From Lophium mytilinum (lineage: Eukaryota > Ascomycota > Dothideomycetes > Mytilinidiales > Mytilinidiaceae), in contig MU004181.1 in assembly GCA_010093605.1 (NCBI GenBank), positions 434,001 through 498,000 on the forward strand: a DNA stretch of 64,000 bases, written 5' to 3'. The position numbers and the translations under genes are program-made. This document shows positions 10,136-21,059 of the stretch, piece by piece. Each line of letters starts with the position of its first letter. Positions within the stretch are counted from its first letter, which is position 1. Under the pieces are notes generated by a model. The model ran no database searches, had not been told where the DNA came from, and saw only the letters and a list, made by a program, of their open reading frames with translations.

Positions 10136-12330
10136 ATGGCGCGTTGTTGCAAACATCCGTAGCCCTTCTTGCCATCGTCTGGGGGTCTCCCGTGTAACGA
10201 TAGAAAATTGGCTAAGAGAACGCACTCGCCATCTGTGTACACCAAGCTGACGCTGTCCGAGGTGGCCTCCCGATTTTGCGAGCCTTCCAAAACGCCGAAT
10301 AACTCCCTCAGTGGTCTATTACCGCTTCAGAAAATGCAATTCTCGGGCTCAAGGCACTCCGCGCTCCGGATCGTGGAGTCCAGACTCAACAAATTGGATT
10401 TGATGGGAGTAGCTGCCGTCGTGGGGAGCAGGGGGTGAGGGGTTGAGGGGGCCTCATTGGCCTGAACATTATGCGAAAGGGGCGCATTTCGCTCAACGAT
10501 TTCAAGCCCCTGCAGCAGATCAATAGCCGGACGGCGCGATTTGGCTACTGCCGTGATGATTTCGAGAAGCATAGAGACCAGATCAGGTGAGAATAAATAA
10601 GTGTACGCAGGTACATTTACGACACATTGTGAAATTGAGCATAGATCATTTACACCTTGATGAACTCCTTTTGCCCAATGTGAGCTGACCCGCTCTCAAC
10701 GGCGGTATCAAGCAAGCAACAGTATAGCAAGATCACTGAGATATCCGGGTGCTCCTACGATGCTCGACTCCGTTACTGTCTTCAATCAGGCAGGCGCAGT
10801 ATGGGGCTTGAGATTCAAGTTACGCCGCCGATCGGTGTGGAGTGTTTTGGAAAAGTGACATTCGATTGTGATGTGATTACAAGTCTATTTTGCAGCAACA
10901 GCAACGTCTAACGATACACAGGTCCGACTAGGCATCTCCAGCTTCGAAACAATGCTGAGCATCAATCCCGTCACCGCTTAGTCGAAAGGCTGCCTGAGGA
11001 GCGCAGTTAGTATCTGGCCTTCACGAGATGCTTCCTGAAGTCAAACCTTGGTCGTCTTGGTCATCCATGCACTTTTCCGCGGTGACCGCATTGAGCAACT
11101 AGAGAGCATGGTAGATCCATTCTTGAGCTGCAGGCCATACTGAGGAAGGTAGATGCCGTCGTGCATGCCCAACACATTTAGGTACATCCGCCCTTGTCTC
11201 GGATGTTGGGATCAGCGCCTCGAGCAAGCAAGCCGGCAACAAGTCGAGTAAAGCCAAGACCCGCAGCCAAGGGGAGCATGGTGGATCCATTCTTACGTTG
11301 TAGGTGATACTGAGGGAGGTAGATGCCATCGTGCATATCCGACACATTGAGGATTTCTACGAACGACTCCCCGGTGGCCGCCTTGTCCGCTGGAGCAGCT
11401 TGTCGGTGTTGACGTCCAGACTAATAACCATTGTTGGAGTAGCCAACTTGACTCCTCTGGGTTTGGGCAGCTGCTAAGATACTCCTCATTATGTCTTTCT
11501 CTGTGCCTTGTTCATTCGATTGCTGAGCCAAAAGCTGCATAGCCAACTCGGTCAGTCTAGCCAGCTCGTCATCAACGTATGTGAATCTGCCAGTAGATGG
11601 CAGCAGGCGATGGCTTCCCTAGCTCCAAAAGTATTCGCACCTGAATGGCTGCTCTCGTTGGTTCAGTGGCGGACGTTCAGGCGAGTAGGAGCTGGATGAG
11701 GAGGTGGAGTCGGGACGAACTTCGGTTAGAGGGGTGTAGTCGGCAGAGGAGGGGAAGGCAGAAGAGACGGGGCTGCCACGGCTCCTTTTCGCTAGTCCGA
11801 TCATGTTGCTGCTTGTTGTCCGAGGCGTGGCTACAAGGGTAGCTTCTTGATGATGACGGGCGTTTGGCACCATGTTGCGTGAGTCCCCCTTGAAATGCTC
11901 CTTGTGTCTTTTGAGAAAGGTCAGCTGGCTGAAATTGCAAGGATACTGCATGAGATGGGAACAGTACCCAAGCCACCAACGACGAGGTGTATCCGGAAGA
12001 TGTCCTGGCCACTGCGCTGGAGGCAACGCTGGTGAAGCTGGTGTTGCTGTCGCGAGAGGCTCCCTTTGCTCCAAGGCTCTGTCCTGCTGCCGATGAGACC
12101 GTCATCGACCGCAGATATGATGCGTGGGATTCGTCCTTGCGAGCGCATGCTCGAGAAAAAGTTTGTGAAGGAGAGGATGAGAGATGACCGAGCGCTGTGG
12201 AATGGGATGGTGGTGTGAAGGCGGAGGAATTACCGTTGGGGGAGCGAGAGAGGAGTTCCCCAACGAGGAAGACGGCAGCCACCTTACCCACCTTGGCGAT
12301 AGTAGCCTCGTAAAGTCCTATGTAATAAGT
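10136..12330. other. No gene recognised; lone tail core at 10,682-10,720
   Basis: A minus-strand tail core (TTGCTTGCTTGATACCGCCG then TTGAGAGCGGG) lies at 10,682-10,720 without an identifiable gene. A similar but weaker TTGCTTGCTCGA block is on the minus strand near 11,215-11,240. Minus-strand open frames at 11,619-12,291 include a segment, PCNFSQLTFLKRHKEH, that faintly resembles a zinc-finger helix, but frames change and no convincing gene model results. Confidence 0.35.
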
Positions 12331-12515
12331 CTACCTGGGTAGGCACATGGACTCGCTACTGACACCACTGTCGGGAGTAGCCTGGCTGCTGATTAGCCAG
12401 TCAGTCAAAAGGCAGTTCAAACTGAAGTGCTTGAACCTCGACACCGTGCTTGGATCGTCGAAATCCAGTTGGGGTACCCCAAGCAGTGGCGAACCAGTGT
12501 ACCTAGATATATGCA
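12331..12515 (+). mobile_element. Dispersed tail element copy (about 185 bp)
   Basis: It contains in order GGACTCGCTAC, the core GACACCACTGTCGGGAGTAG, the block CAGTCAGTCAAAAGGCAGTT, and GGTACCCCAAGCAGTGGCG. The same blocks occur in the same order at 63.2-63.4 kb and, inverted, at 55.6-55.85 kb. Compared with 63.2 kb it lacks about 24 bp between CGCTAC and the core. No coding potential is seen, which suggests a non-autonomous element. Confidence 0.7.
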
Positions 12516-15239
12516 CCGTTACAGTACTAGCACTTGCTAATTTAACGGCTACAAAATGGAAGCTCTTCAAAACATTCGCATTATGGCTGTCCCCCAGTGC
12601 TTCACGCAGATGATAAAAGTCACAAAAGGGCACGTGACAAATTAAGCCTTCCAGTGCTAGGGGTTATCTTGCGGGGGACGTGGATGTCACTTTTCGACAT
12701 TTCATTTCTCGTCTTTCGTCTAACTTTCCTAGCCCCATACAATGGGCATTTCATCACGGTATGCCATTGAACGTACGTTCCCCGACTGAGTTCCGTCTCG
12801 ACGGGGCTCCCAGGGCGGCAGAATGTCCTCTTATGTGCGAAGTCTTGGGCCGTTGTCTAGCAACGGAGGGTGGGTGGCCGCCGAGCAAATCCCCTTAACG
12901 CGCCCGATTTGTTGACTAGCGTGCCTTTTGGGAGCAAGAGAAGCGAATGCGTGAAAGTGAGGAGGTTCGGGGGAAGGTCCGTCACTTGGGCAAAGACACC
13001 CCAGAAATGTCCAAGAGTCCAGCAATCGGTTTTTAATTACCTTAGGCAGTCTTACTGGTCCAGAAGGGCACCACCGCTGACGTCGCTGGGCTCACTGATA
13101 TCGATGCGTGCCGAGGTCTCTTTAGGTGACATTGTTGGAGCGGAGATGGGAGCAGAGCTGGGAGGGGTGCTTGCAGACGCTTGTGGCCAAGGCAGGACGG
13201 TTTGACTTCTTCTCACTCTTGGGAAAGTAGCGCCCCTCACGTAGCTGGTGAATGCCTTCGTTCCTGGCCTGGCCTGCTTGTAGATGTTAACAAGGCCCAT
13301 TGTCAAACCTGGGCTGGAGGTACCTACCGTAGGGACCCGGTTCCGCATCCCAAAGTTCTGCTGCAGCTTCGACGGCATGGTGGTCTGCTCCTGCGGCAAC
13401 AGGAATCCGGGCTATTCCGGGCACTGAAGTCTTGAAATTGAGAGGCCATTCGTGCTCCGCAGCATCCGCCGCCTGGCTGTTCTGTGACTCAATGTATTGC
13501 GTGTGCTGAAATGATCCTTTTTGCCGGGCTGCTAGCCTGGCCAAATCTCATCCATTCTGCGGTATTGTCACGGACGTCCACGGTTCCTGCCTCGCGCGAG
13601 TCTCCTCCGGATTCCGCGTGGTTGGTGCTGTTCGTGAAGAAGAGCTTGAAGACAGAGCTGGAGGCGTTTTTCGCCTAGTACGACAGCGAGACCTTGATTT
13701 TGCGGGAGTTCGACGGTCGGTAAAATCTAGTTTGGTACAGTTAGTGAGAAGCTATTGCGACGGAAACTCTTAAGAGTTCACCTGTAAACCCTGCTGTTTC
13801 CAGAGTCATCACTTTACTTCTTCTGCTCACTTGGCTGCACAAGCGGAAGGGTCTGCAACTTGACTCCTAAGGATGTCTACGTACTCGCAGGGCTTCTCAA
13901 GGGCGTGCTTCATTCCACTTCTAGCTCCACTTGTTCGGATTCTTCGACTTGTCAAGGCTCCGGTGACATCTTCAGAAGACATGATGTATGAATGAGCTGT
14001 CGAGGTCTGCGCGGGGTTAGCTCGGGCACGATAGCAGCTCCGCATCTCTGCGGGCTCGATTCTACATACGAGGGAGACGGTTCAGGAGATGGATGGGTTG
14101 GGGGAGATGAGACAAGGTAGGACGCCTCTTCTTGGTTCCCCCAGTACTAGGGGTCCTTTCCTTCCTACTGCCCGCCATGGTGGAGGGCCTCGCCGTTGGA
14201 AGCGTGGTGGGGTGAGGTGGACCTCCGGTCCATCACAGACCGGCTCTCATACCGGCGGAGGTGTAGTGGAGTTAGGTAGTGAAGGGGAGGTGAGAGACGA
14301 CGGTCATTGAGCCTGAAAACGGCGTTTGTCGGAGGAGAGAGGATGCGGACGGAGGTGGTTTCGAAGCAGGCGGCGAGCGGCTATCATCGAGGGTGAGCAG
14401 ATGATGGAGACGGCAAGGAGACTGTGCGGATGACGCACTCCGATGATGCTGAGTGCTGTGTCGGGAGAAGATGATGTTCGGGAAAGCTTTGGAGGCGGGG
14501 ATGTTGGCGCGGTGCCGCTAGCAGCTTGAACCATGGACCGCTCGCTCGACCAACCACGGAAAACACAATCACGGGCGAAACGTTAAAACAACTTCACTTT
14601 TGGAACGAATACCAGTCAGGCAGTGAGGTGCTGTTTCATAGCATTGTGTCAAATTACTAAAAGGACAGTTTCACCGGCGCAGATAAACCCCAAGGTCGTG
14701 ATTGTGGATTTCCAGTCGAATACATTGCATAATAATGAAACCATAAAGCAGGCCATGTGCCGATCTCGAGAGTCAAATTCCGAGGGCAAGGCCAGTGATG
14801 ACAGGTTATTTCCGGGGTAACCTGGAGCTCTATACATGTTAGCACCGATTCAGACGAAGATATCCTAAGATCATCTTCACCTGCCAGCCAGATTTTTGGT
14901 ACATTACTCCCTCCGATTCCCTAACAGCTCCTAAATATCGTGTCCTTCGTCTACATTCCGAAGTCGGCGTAGATGAACTGATGCCGGCGTCCCGTTCCAT
15001 TATTCCGTCAACCGGCATAACTGAACTTCTAGTGGCAAGACATCCGTCAGCACCAACGCGGTAAATGATGGCGAATAGAATGTACGAACAAAAAGACTCG
15101 ATAGCGACACGGTCATCGACATCCCGGGCCCCATCAAGGCGCAATCCAGGACTCGACACGATCGTGCCTTGCTCCCATACGGCCAGTCATCTTGTCTAGG
15201 CGCATCATCAGCTCGAAGCGACTCCAGGCTGGGCTGCCG
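12516..15239. other. No gene recognised
   Basis: Open frames here, such as the minus frame at 13,052-13,399, have no recognised domain and no supporting splice or homology signal. Nothing further can be supported. Confidence 0.45.
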
Positions 15240-15413
15240 CCTCTGGCCCACGAACACGGAAGTAACGAACTTTACGCCTTCGCTGGCGAGAAAGTCAACG
15301 CGGCGCTGCACTGCCTTTTTGTCGAGCTTCATGTTCGGAATACCGTACATCAGGAGACCGCCGACGCGATCGGAGCGCTCGTAGACGGTGACGGAGTGAC
15401 TAGCTTTATTCAA
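15240..15413 (-). pseudogene. Glutamate synthase (GOGAT) fragment, beta-type FAD/NADPH domain
   Basis: The minus frame reads [20 protein letters not shown], then [20 protein letters not shown] and LASEGVKF. This is the dinucleotide-binding region of the small-subunit-like part of glutamate synthase (glutamine + 2-oxoglutarate to two glutamates), known in fungi as one long polypeptide of about 2,100 residues. Only about 55 residues are recognisable; the frame continues open to 15,000 without homology. Flanking DNA shows no other part of the enzyme in the right order. A second, non-contiguous GOGAT piece lies at 23.1-23.6 kb. Clearly a relic. Confidence 0.6.
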
Positions 15414-17700
15414 CTGTTCAGCAGCAGCAAAGCTTGACGAACTGAAACTATCTGAAGCTGGCGAAAGGCGAACTGGTGGTCATGCCTAGCGCTCCTTGGG
15501 TGCATTGCTGCCATTTCCGTCGACGCCCTAGGCAATCAACCCCTGGTGTTACGGTATTAGCTCACCTTGAATGACTCTTCGATTAGTGACGTGAAGTCTT
15601 TGGAATAATCTTACCACATTCCGAGATGGCCAAACACAGGCTGGCCAATCCATGGGGCTGAGACCTGTAGGGGCGGCAGTGACGCCACACGGCCATGGCC
15701 AGAGACCACCGTTTCCTTGATCGATAACCCCCGGAACAGCTGAGAGCACAAGCCGCTCCGAGTATCTTGGCTGGAGAAGGGTGTACCCTTCCGAGGCGCG
15801 CGAAGTGAGGATAAGACAACAGGACGAGACTGCGGAGCTGTCCCGAAGCGATAATGGCCAGGTCGGGCCTTGGTTACATGATGCCATCAACTACCTCACG
15901 GGCACGGTCGGGGACGTTGCCGGAGAGCTTGGGACCGCAGGTATGGCTTTCGAGGAAGTCGGCCTTGTGAAAATGTTTCGAGTCGGTGGTCCTGGGCATG
16001 ACTTCGACGACGTCTCGCTGCAATCCTCGTCTGGCATGTAGGCGTCGTCGATAATCATGATGTCACGGTGTTCTTTTTTGACGGATGAGACGGGCGTGTC
16101 CTGGTCCATGTCGTAGTGTTCATTAACGGACTGGAGAGAATTTTCAGCTCTTTTTGTCGGAAAGTAGTCGTGGAAACTCGGACCACACTGTAGTAAGCCG
16201 GACAATCAGGTGAGCGTCGGAGTATCATGCCTCATTATCTTCGTTCACTTCGGCCTCACCTTGCTACTGTTAAGACAGGTGCCGGCCCCAGCTTCTCCAA
16301 CTCAGCCAAGGTAAGACCGATCGACCATCGCTCGGAAACACTTAGGGTGACGGGCACGGGGGTGGTGCTCATCGCGCTGGTGAAGGCCCAGTTGAAATCG
16401 TTGACCTAGTGATTGTCCAGTCAGAGACTGGTTGCAAGATTGTGAGGCCAGTCACCACGAACATAGCGAACACCGGATATCTCGCCAATAGTCGAGACTG
16501 AAGTGACCTAAGCTGCCATGATTTTTGCGAGGTGTTGCTGCTCCTCGCCGCCGAAGACGTCCCAGAGACTCGTACTTCCGGTCATCATGATACCCAGCGC
16601 AACCACTTTCCCACGGTTGCTGTACCGGTTTATTCCCATACATAATGTCAAGATAGATATCTCAACGGACCGTCGGAGGTAGTCGGGGGACGGGAGGATT
16701 GCTCGCAATGCTGGGGTGGTCATGTTCGAAAGTGAGGGGGTGGATCGCCGGAGACGGGATCAAAGGCGATGTCGAATTCCGGAGACCGTCATGCCGTACT
16801 CGTTGTCTACTGGGTCAGCAGAATTCAGTGACAGAAGCAGGGATCCAATGGAGACGCGAACCACCTGTGTAATCCCACCACACATTTGAGATTGCATCAA
16901 TCACACCCCAGATAAACTCCACAAGCATTCCAGGATATCAAATCTTCACCGCCGCCAGATGAGCCTAAGAGTCTTCTCAGAACCGACAGGATACATGGAA
17001 CGAACTTCGAATCGAGCTTTCATCCATTTCCGGTCGCTGAGGCGGTCTCTCTCTTAGGGTTTGCAACACCAACCCACAAGGCGTACTGTGACCAGCAGCT
17101 GGCTGAACTTCGGCCTCCTTCGTGAGTGTTTGTGCGATCGCTCCACCGCTTTGCTTCAGGATTAAGACACGCCGGTATTCGGAGGATATTGTGCCTCTCT
17201 CGTAGGTGGCCGTACTAATGGATGATTCGGGAGGCTGGCAGTTGGTAGCGTCGGGGGCTGCGTGGAATGGTCCCGAGCCCAAACTCGTCGAAGCCAGCGA
17301 CTTTCATATCCTATGACCATGGGATTGCGAGGAGGAAATCCAAGAGAGGTGTAATAGGGCGGAGAGGTTTCGGTGTGAGGATGAGATTATGGAGAGGGAG
17401 ATTTTGGCGAGGATAGCGGGGACTAGCCAAGTACGTTGCCAAGATCCATGGATAGACAGGGAGGCCGGAGACGTGCTCGCGACCATCCAACTCTCTTCCT
17501 CAATCCCAACACCAGGCGAGCTAAATGATACGGAACCCCAGATTGCCCAGAGCACATCCTTTGGCTCCGATCTCGCCCCTACCCGCCAGTACACCTTCAC
17601 TAACGTCCTGTCTGCCAATCAAACACGCCGGCACCCTTCCTCACCTCGTCGGCCAGCTTCTACACGATTCTATCGCGCTAATACGCTAGCGCTAGCTCTT
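15414..17700. other. No intact gene; mixed coding-like debris
   Basis: The minus strand at 15,890-15,985 reads HKADFLESHTCGPKLSGNVP, then DRAREVVDGIM and a stop, which looks protein-like but is not recognised. Another unplaced fragment is VALGIMMTGSTSLWDVFGG at about 16,520-16,620 (minus). These may be further pieces of shuffled genes like the GOGAT fragment beside them. Confidence 0.3.
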
Positions 17701-17707
17701 GCAATCT

Positions 17708-17820
17708 AGAGTATATAAGGGCTGGTACCCCCCGTCTTTCTTTCCTTCTTCATAGATTAAATGTGAGTTTCCTTCCACCCCCCAGTCTCCTCTCTCAACA
17801 TCTTGCTAACATCCTCACAG
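17708..17820 (+). promoter_or_regulatory. Orphan promoter with TATA box and 5' UTR-type intron
   Basis: TATATAAG at 17,712-17,719 is followed by a CT-rich leader and then a textbook 58-bp intron (17,763-17,820) that starts GTGAGT, has GCTAAC and ends CACAG. The exon that should follow has no open frame and runs into the tail-element array at about 17,980. It looks like the 5' end of a gene whose body has been lost. Confidence 0.45.
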
Positions 17821-17979
17821 ACCTGGGGTCCTAGTCCGCTCAGGTGTCAGTTTTGCCACGCAAGAGGAGGAATGCGTCGCGCGCTCTGTACGATAGGGTC
17901 GCCATGGTGGCTTTTCTGACGGGTCTGCCAGCCGCCCTCGGCACTTTTTGGAACCGCCATCGAGCACAAACATTTTTTT

Positions 17980-19060
17980 CATTGATTGGCTCAGCTTGTC
18001 TGGGTGGTTGAAGAAGAAATGCCTTCTATCCTTGGGCGGTGGTCTATGTGTGGACCCAATTGCGGAAATGATACATTACGAATCAGCTTACCTTTTAGCT
18101 GAAGGTATACCGACTAGCTGGGGTCCTCTGTACAGCAGTGTTGCGACGGCAAAAGTGGGACTTGTGCAGAAGGACAACCGCTCACTTGACCCCAAACAAC
18201 AGAAAACCAGCCTCACAGTTACCGCGCTCTGTATTAGGTTACCATTGGGCGGGCTAAGTACCTACTAGCTGGGGCCTTTCTGACAACGGTGTCAAGCAAG
18301 CAAAGACGGAATCAATGCGGCGGAATACCCATGACAAGAGTCTTGAAGTATAGGAAGCCGACAGCAAGAGTGGCGCGCTTGAAATTAGGTTAACTTTTGG
18401 CCTATGAACTACTTCCTGGCTGGGGTCCTCCGTACGATGGCGTCACGCTTGCAAGCCTGGAACCTGGCAACAAGAAAACCCGTGTGCTGGAACTGGAAGC
18501 TTAGAGAAGTAACGGTACAATGGAGACGGTAGAAGTTGGGCTACCTTTTGATCGATCGAATACATGCAACGCGGGGGCTTACTGACGGTGGCATCGCGAA
18601 ACTAAGACACTAACCAGTGCGGTAGCATTTCCGTGTCCTGGAATTTGAAGCCTGAGAGCCTAGTCTCAAGGAAACGCAGCGAAGATTTGGGTTACCCTTT
18701 CACTGATTGAAAACCTGCCACATGAGCCACTCCCGACGGTGGTGTCGCTCGGGCAAGAGTGGAAGCTCTACGGCAGTATTTCCGCAACCCGAAATCTGAA
18801 GCAAAAAAATCCAACCACAAGGTGATAGAGCGGGAATTGGGTTACTCTTTGACTGATTGAATGCCTTCCATAGGGGCTGCTCCTGGCGGTGGTATCGATC
18901 GAGCAAAACGGGAAGCTCTGCGGAGGCATATCCGTGTCCCGAAGTATGAAGCTTACGAACCTGACCTGAAAACGATGCAGAGGAAATTGGGCTACCTTTT
19001 GACTGATTGAACACCTGTCCCCTGAGCCACTCCCCACGGTGGTGACGAGCGAGCAAGAAC
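17980..19060 (-). repeat. Tail-element tandem array, seven copies, period 150 bp
   Basis: The core recurs near 18,121, 18,271, 18,421, 18,571, 18,721, 18,871 and 19,021. On the minus strand the best copies read CTTGCTCGCTCGTCACCACC then GTGGGGAGTGGCTCAGG, followed by CAATCAGTCAAAAGGTAGCC. The last block is the same as GTCAAAAGGCAG in the dispersed elements at 12.4 and 63.3 kb. The array lies directly 3' of, and in the sense of, the minus-strand gene at 19,268-19,719. Confidence 0.8.
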
Positions 19061-19267
19061 CAAGCTAATGCGGGGGCATATCCGTATACCCATACCTATG
19101 ACCCAGTACTACGTAGCCTTGATAACAGGCAAAGGACGTGTTCTCTTTCGCACAATGGGTACATCACTGGTCAATGCAAGAAGAGTAAGTCAGAGCACCA
19201 CGAACAGGATTGCAATTGGTAACATTATAGAAAGTTGGGTCCCCCCTTCCCCCTCCTCTCTCTCCCT

Positions 19268-19719
19268 CTAGTCGACATAATAGGGCTCTAATTCTTCCGG
19301 CCGGCGGAGCAGCGCTTCGGCGTCGGCGAGGGCCAGCAGCTGGGCGAAGTCGCGGCGCACCGCGCGAGCTCTGGCGGCGGCGGCGGCCTCTTTGGCGACC
19401 GTGTGGGCGAGAGCGCGGACGACGTGGTGGGCGGCGAGGGCGGCGACGCTGGCCTTGAAGCCGGCTACGAGGAGTGTCAGCAATGTGTACAATGAAAATA
19501 AGAGTAGTAATAATGGAAATGATGGACTTACCGATGGCGGCGTCCCACTTCGCCAAAATGTCGGCGACCTCGGCGTCCTTCTTCTGGGCCGTTGTTGCTA
19601 CAAAAGCCGTCAATACTACGCTACGTGCTCACAGAAAGGGGTTACTTACGAGACAAGATAGTGACTTGGTGGCTTTGTTTGAGGTGTTGGAAGTTGTGCA
19701 AATGTCGGAAGTTTTGGAT
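19268..19719 (-). CDS. Small helical Ala/Arg-rich protein, three or more exons, start uncertain
   Basis: Exons read on the minus strand are 19,719-19,650 (start not resolved), 19,597-19,532 and 19,464-19,268. The introns are 52 bp (GTAAGT to GTAG) and 67 bp (GTAAGT to GTAG), and the phases join cleanly. The middle exon gives TTAQKKDAEVADILAKWDAA. The last exon gives GFKASVAALAAHHVVRALAH, then TVAKEAAAAARARAVRRDFA and ends EELEPYYVD. The product is predicted to be almost wholly alpha-helical and basic, with no signal peptide. No ATG is in frame in the first exon; an upstream exon with MQLVAWRIHAIK (near 19,790) exists but joins in the wrong phase, so the true start is unknown. No family recognised. 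It is followed 3' by the 150-bp array. Confidence 0.5.
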
Positions 19720-20351
19720 CTTTGGGGAGAATGTGGCGAGTGACTTGGGCTGGGGACTTACAGAGTTGCGTTTCGACTTTTATTGCGTGTATCCGCCAAG
19801 CCACTAACTGCATTCAAATCAAGTCACGTCATTGCATTCAACGCCATTCCCATTGGATGACCTGAGGGCACTCCATCGCCTTTGCAAAAGAGTGCGGTGC
19901 ACGGCGAGGTCTTGCTTGCCATGATGTGCGGTATGGAGTAGGAATATTATGAGTATGTGAAGCTCTCCAGAGTTTAACAATTAGGTGGTCTATTATCATC
20001 AGTCTATCTCATATACAGACTCAAAGCTTAACCTTTTGAACCGTATCTATGAAAACGTCATAGCGAACACCAACGCCGATAAGATTGGTTCAAATACGAC
20101 GTACAATAGCTGCGTTTCGTGCGTGCATGACAATTTTTCAGTAACTTGCACGGTTCGGATCTGCTCTCAATCCCCAATCTCTAATTGTATCCTGCTTCTC
20201 GATAGTGTGTCCAAGCATCACATACGGCGGTCTTCGAGAGTGAATTCAATCATTCAGTAGCTCAGTTCAGGTACCCAGTGATAATCCTTCGCCTAAACGA
20301 AGCAAGGGAGCTCCAAGTCATGGTAGCTGTCACTTCACTCAAGAGCCCGTC
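19720..20351. other. No gene recognised
   Basis: AT-richer intergenic DNA between the minus-strand gene at 19.3-19.7 kb and the + strand gene at 20.5 kb. A + frame at 19,985-20,257 is open for 91 codons but has no recognised content. Confidence 0.4.
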
Positions 20352-20375
20352 CAGTCACATGATCCACCTTCACCC
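20352..20375 (+). promoter_or_regulatory. Promoter motif shared with the 9-kb paralog
   Basis: The same 24-base block as at 9,378-9,401 (starting CAGTCACATGATCC), here on the + strand and about 97 bp upstream of the ATG at 20,472. A weak TATA-like CATAAAACC lies between the motif and the start (about 20,389). Confidence 0.45.
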
Positions 20376-20471
20376 CCAAGGCCGCCCATCATAAAACCCC
20401 CTCTCCACCCTCCTTGAACCAGCAGCCAGCACCATCACCAGCAACACACCAACAACCTCCACAACGTCAAG

Positions 20472-21029
20472 ATGGGCCAAAACAACTCCATAACCACCGC
20501 GTCCGCATCCGCTGCTGCTGCTGCCCTCTCCACCCCCTCTCCCGGCCCCGTCACAGCCGCTCCCTCCCTCCAGGGCCCCGTCACAGCCCTTCCTCCCGGC
20601 CCCGCCACAGCCGCTCCCCCTCCCCCACCCCGCGTCATCGCCCGCCTGCTGCTGCGCCCCACGAAAGGCGCCGGCCGCGGCCTCTCCCTCGCATACGCCT
20701 TCGGCGACGGCTTCACGGCGCTGGACGCAGAGACCAAGAAGACGGTGGACCGCACCAACGCGGAGGGCCGAGCGTGGGCCATGGCGGCCGCGCTGAACGT
20801 GCGGAAGTGGGAGGTTTTGGTACGTATCCCCTTGATCTACTAGACTGTGTAACGTTTACTAACGCTGGGTGTGTAGGAGGCTAAGCAGGAGACGGAACGC
20901 TGGCTGAAGTACGGTGATGAGGCGCAAGTGTACGTGGAGATGTGGGAGGATCAGGAGAGGGCGCGGATGAAGAGGGAGGCGATTGATAGGCATTGGCCGG
21001 CGAATAGAGGAGGTAGTAGCCGGAGGTAG
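20472..21029 (+). CDS. Two-exon orphan-type protein, 166 aa; paralog of the gene at 9 kb
   Basis: Exon 1 is 20,472-20,819 (116 codons) and exon 2 is 20,877-21,029 (50 codons plus TAG). The 57-bp intron begins GTACGT, contains ACTAAC and ends GTAG; phase 0. The protein starts MGQNNSITTASAS, has an Ala/Pro-rich low-complexity region with an internal repeat of PGPVTAAPS-type units, then VIARLLLRPTKGAGRGLSLA and the block DRTNAEGRAWAMAAAL. Exon 2 is charged and helical (EAKQETERWLKYGDEAQVY) and ends IDRHWPANRGGSSRR. Shared start, block, intron and tail identify it as a paralog of 8767-9270. Function unknown. A tail-element array follows immediately. Confidence 0.68.
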
Positions 21030-21059
21030 AGGGGAGAGACCAGATTGAATGCGAGAGAC

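Noticed and set aside
11677-12291. C2H2 zinc-finger gene on the minus strand
   Set aside because: The only supporting segment has irregular Cys/His spacing and lies in a different frame from the long open frame; the connecting intron would be about 22 bp, too short.
17980-19060. Centromeric or telomeric satellite
   Set aside because: Arrays are short, differ in unit sequence and period, and each lies beside a single gene; no telomere hexamer is present.
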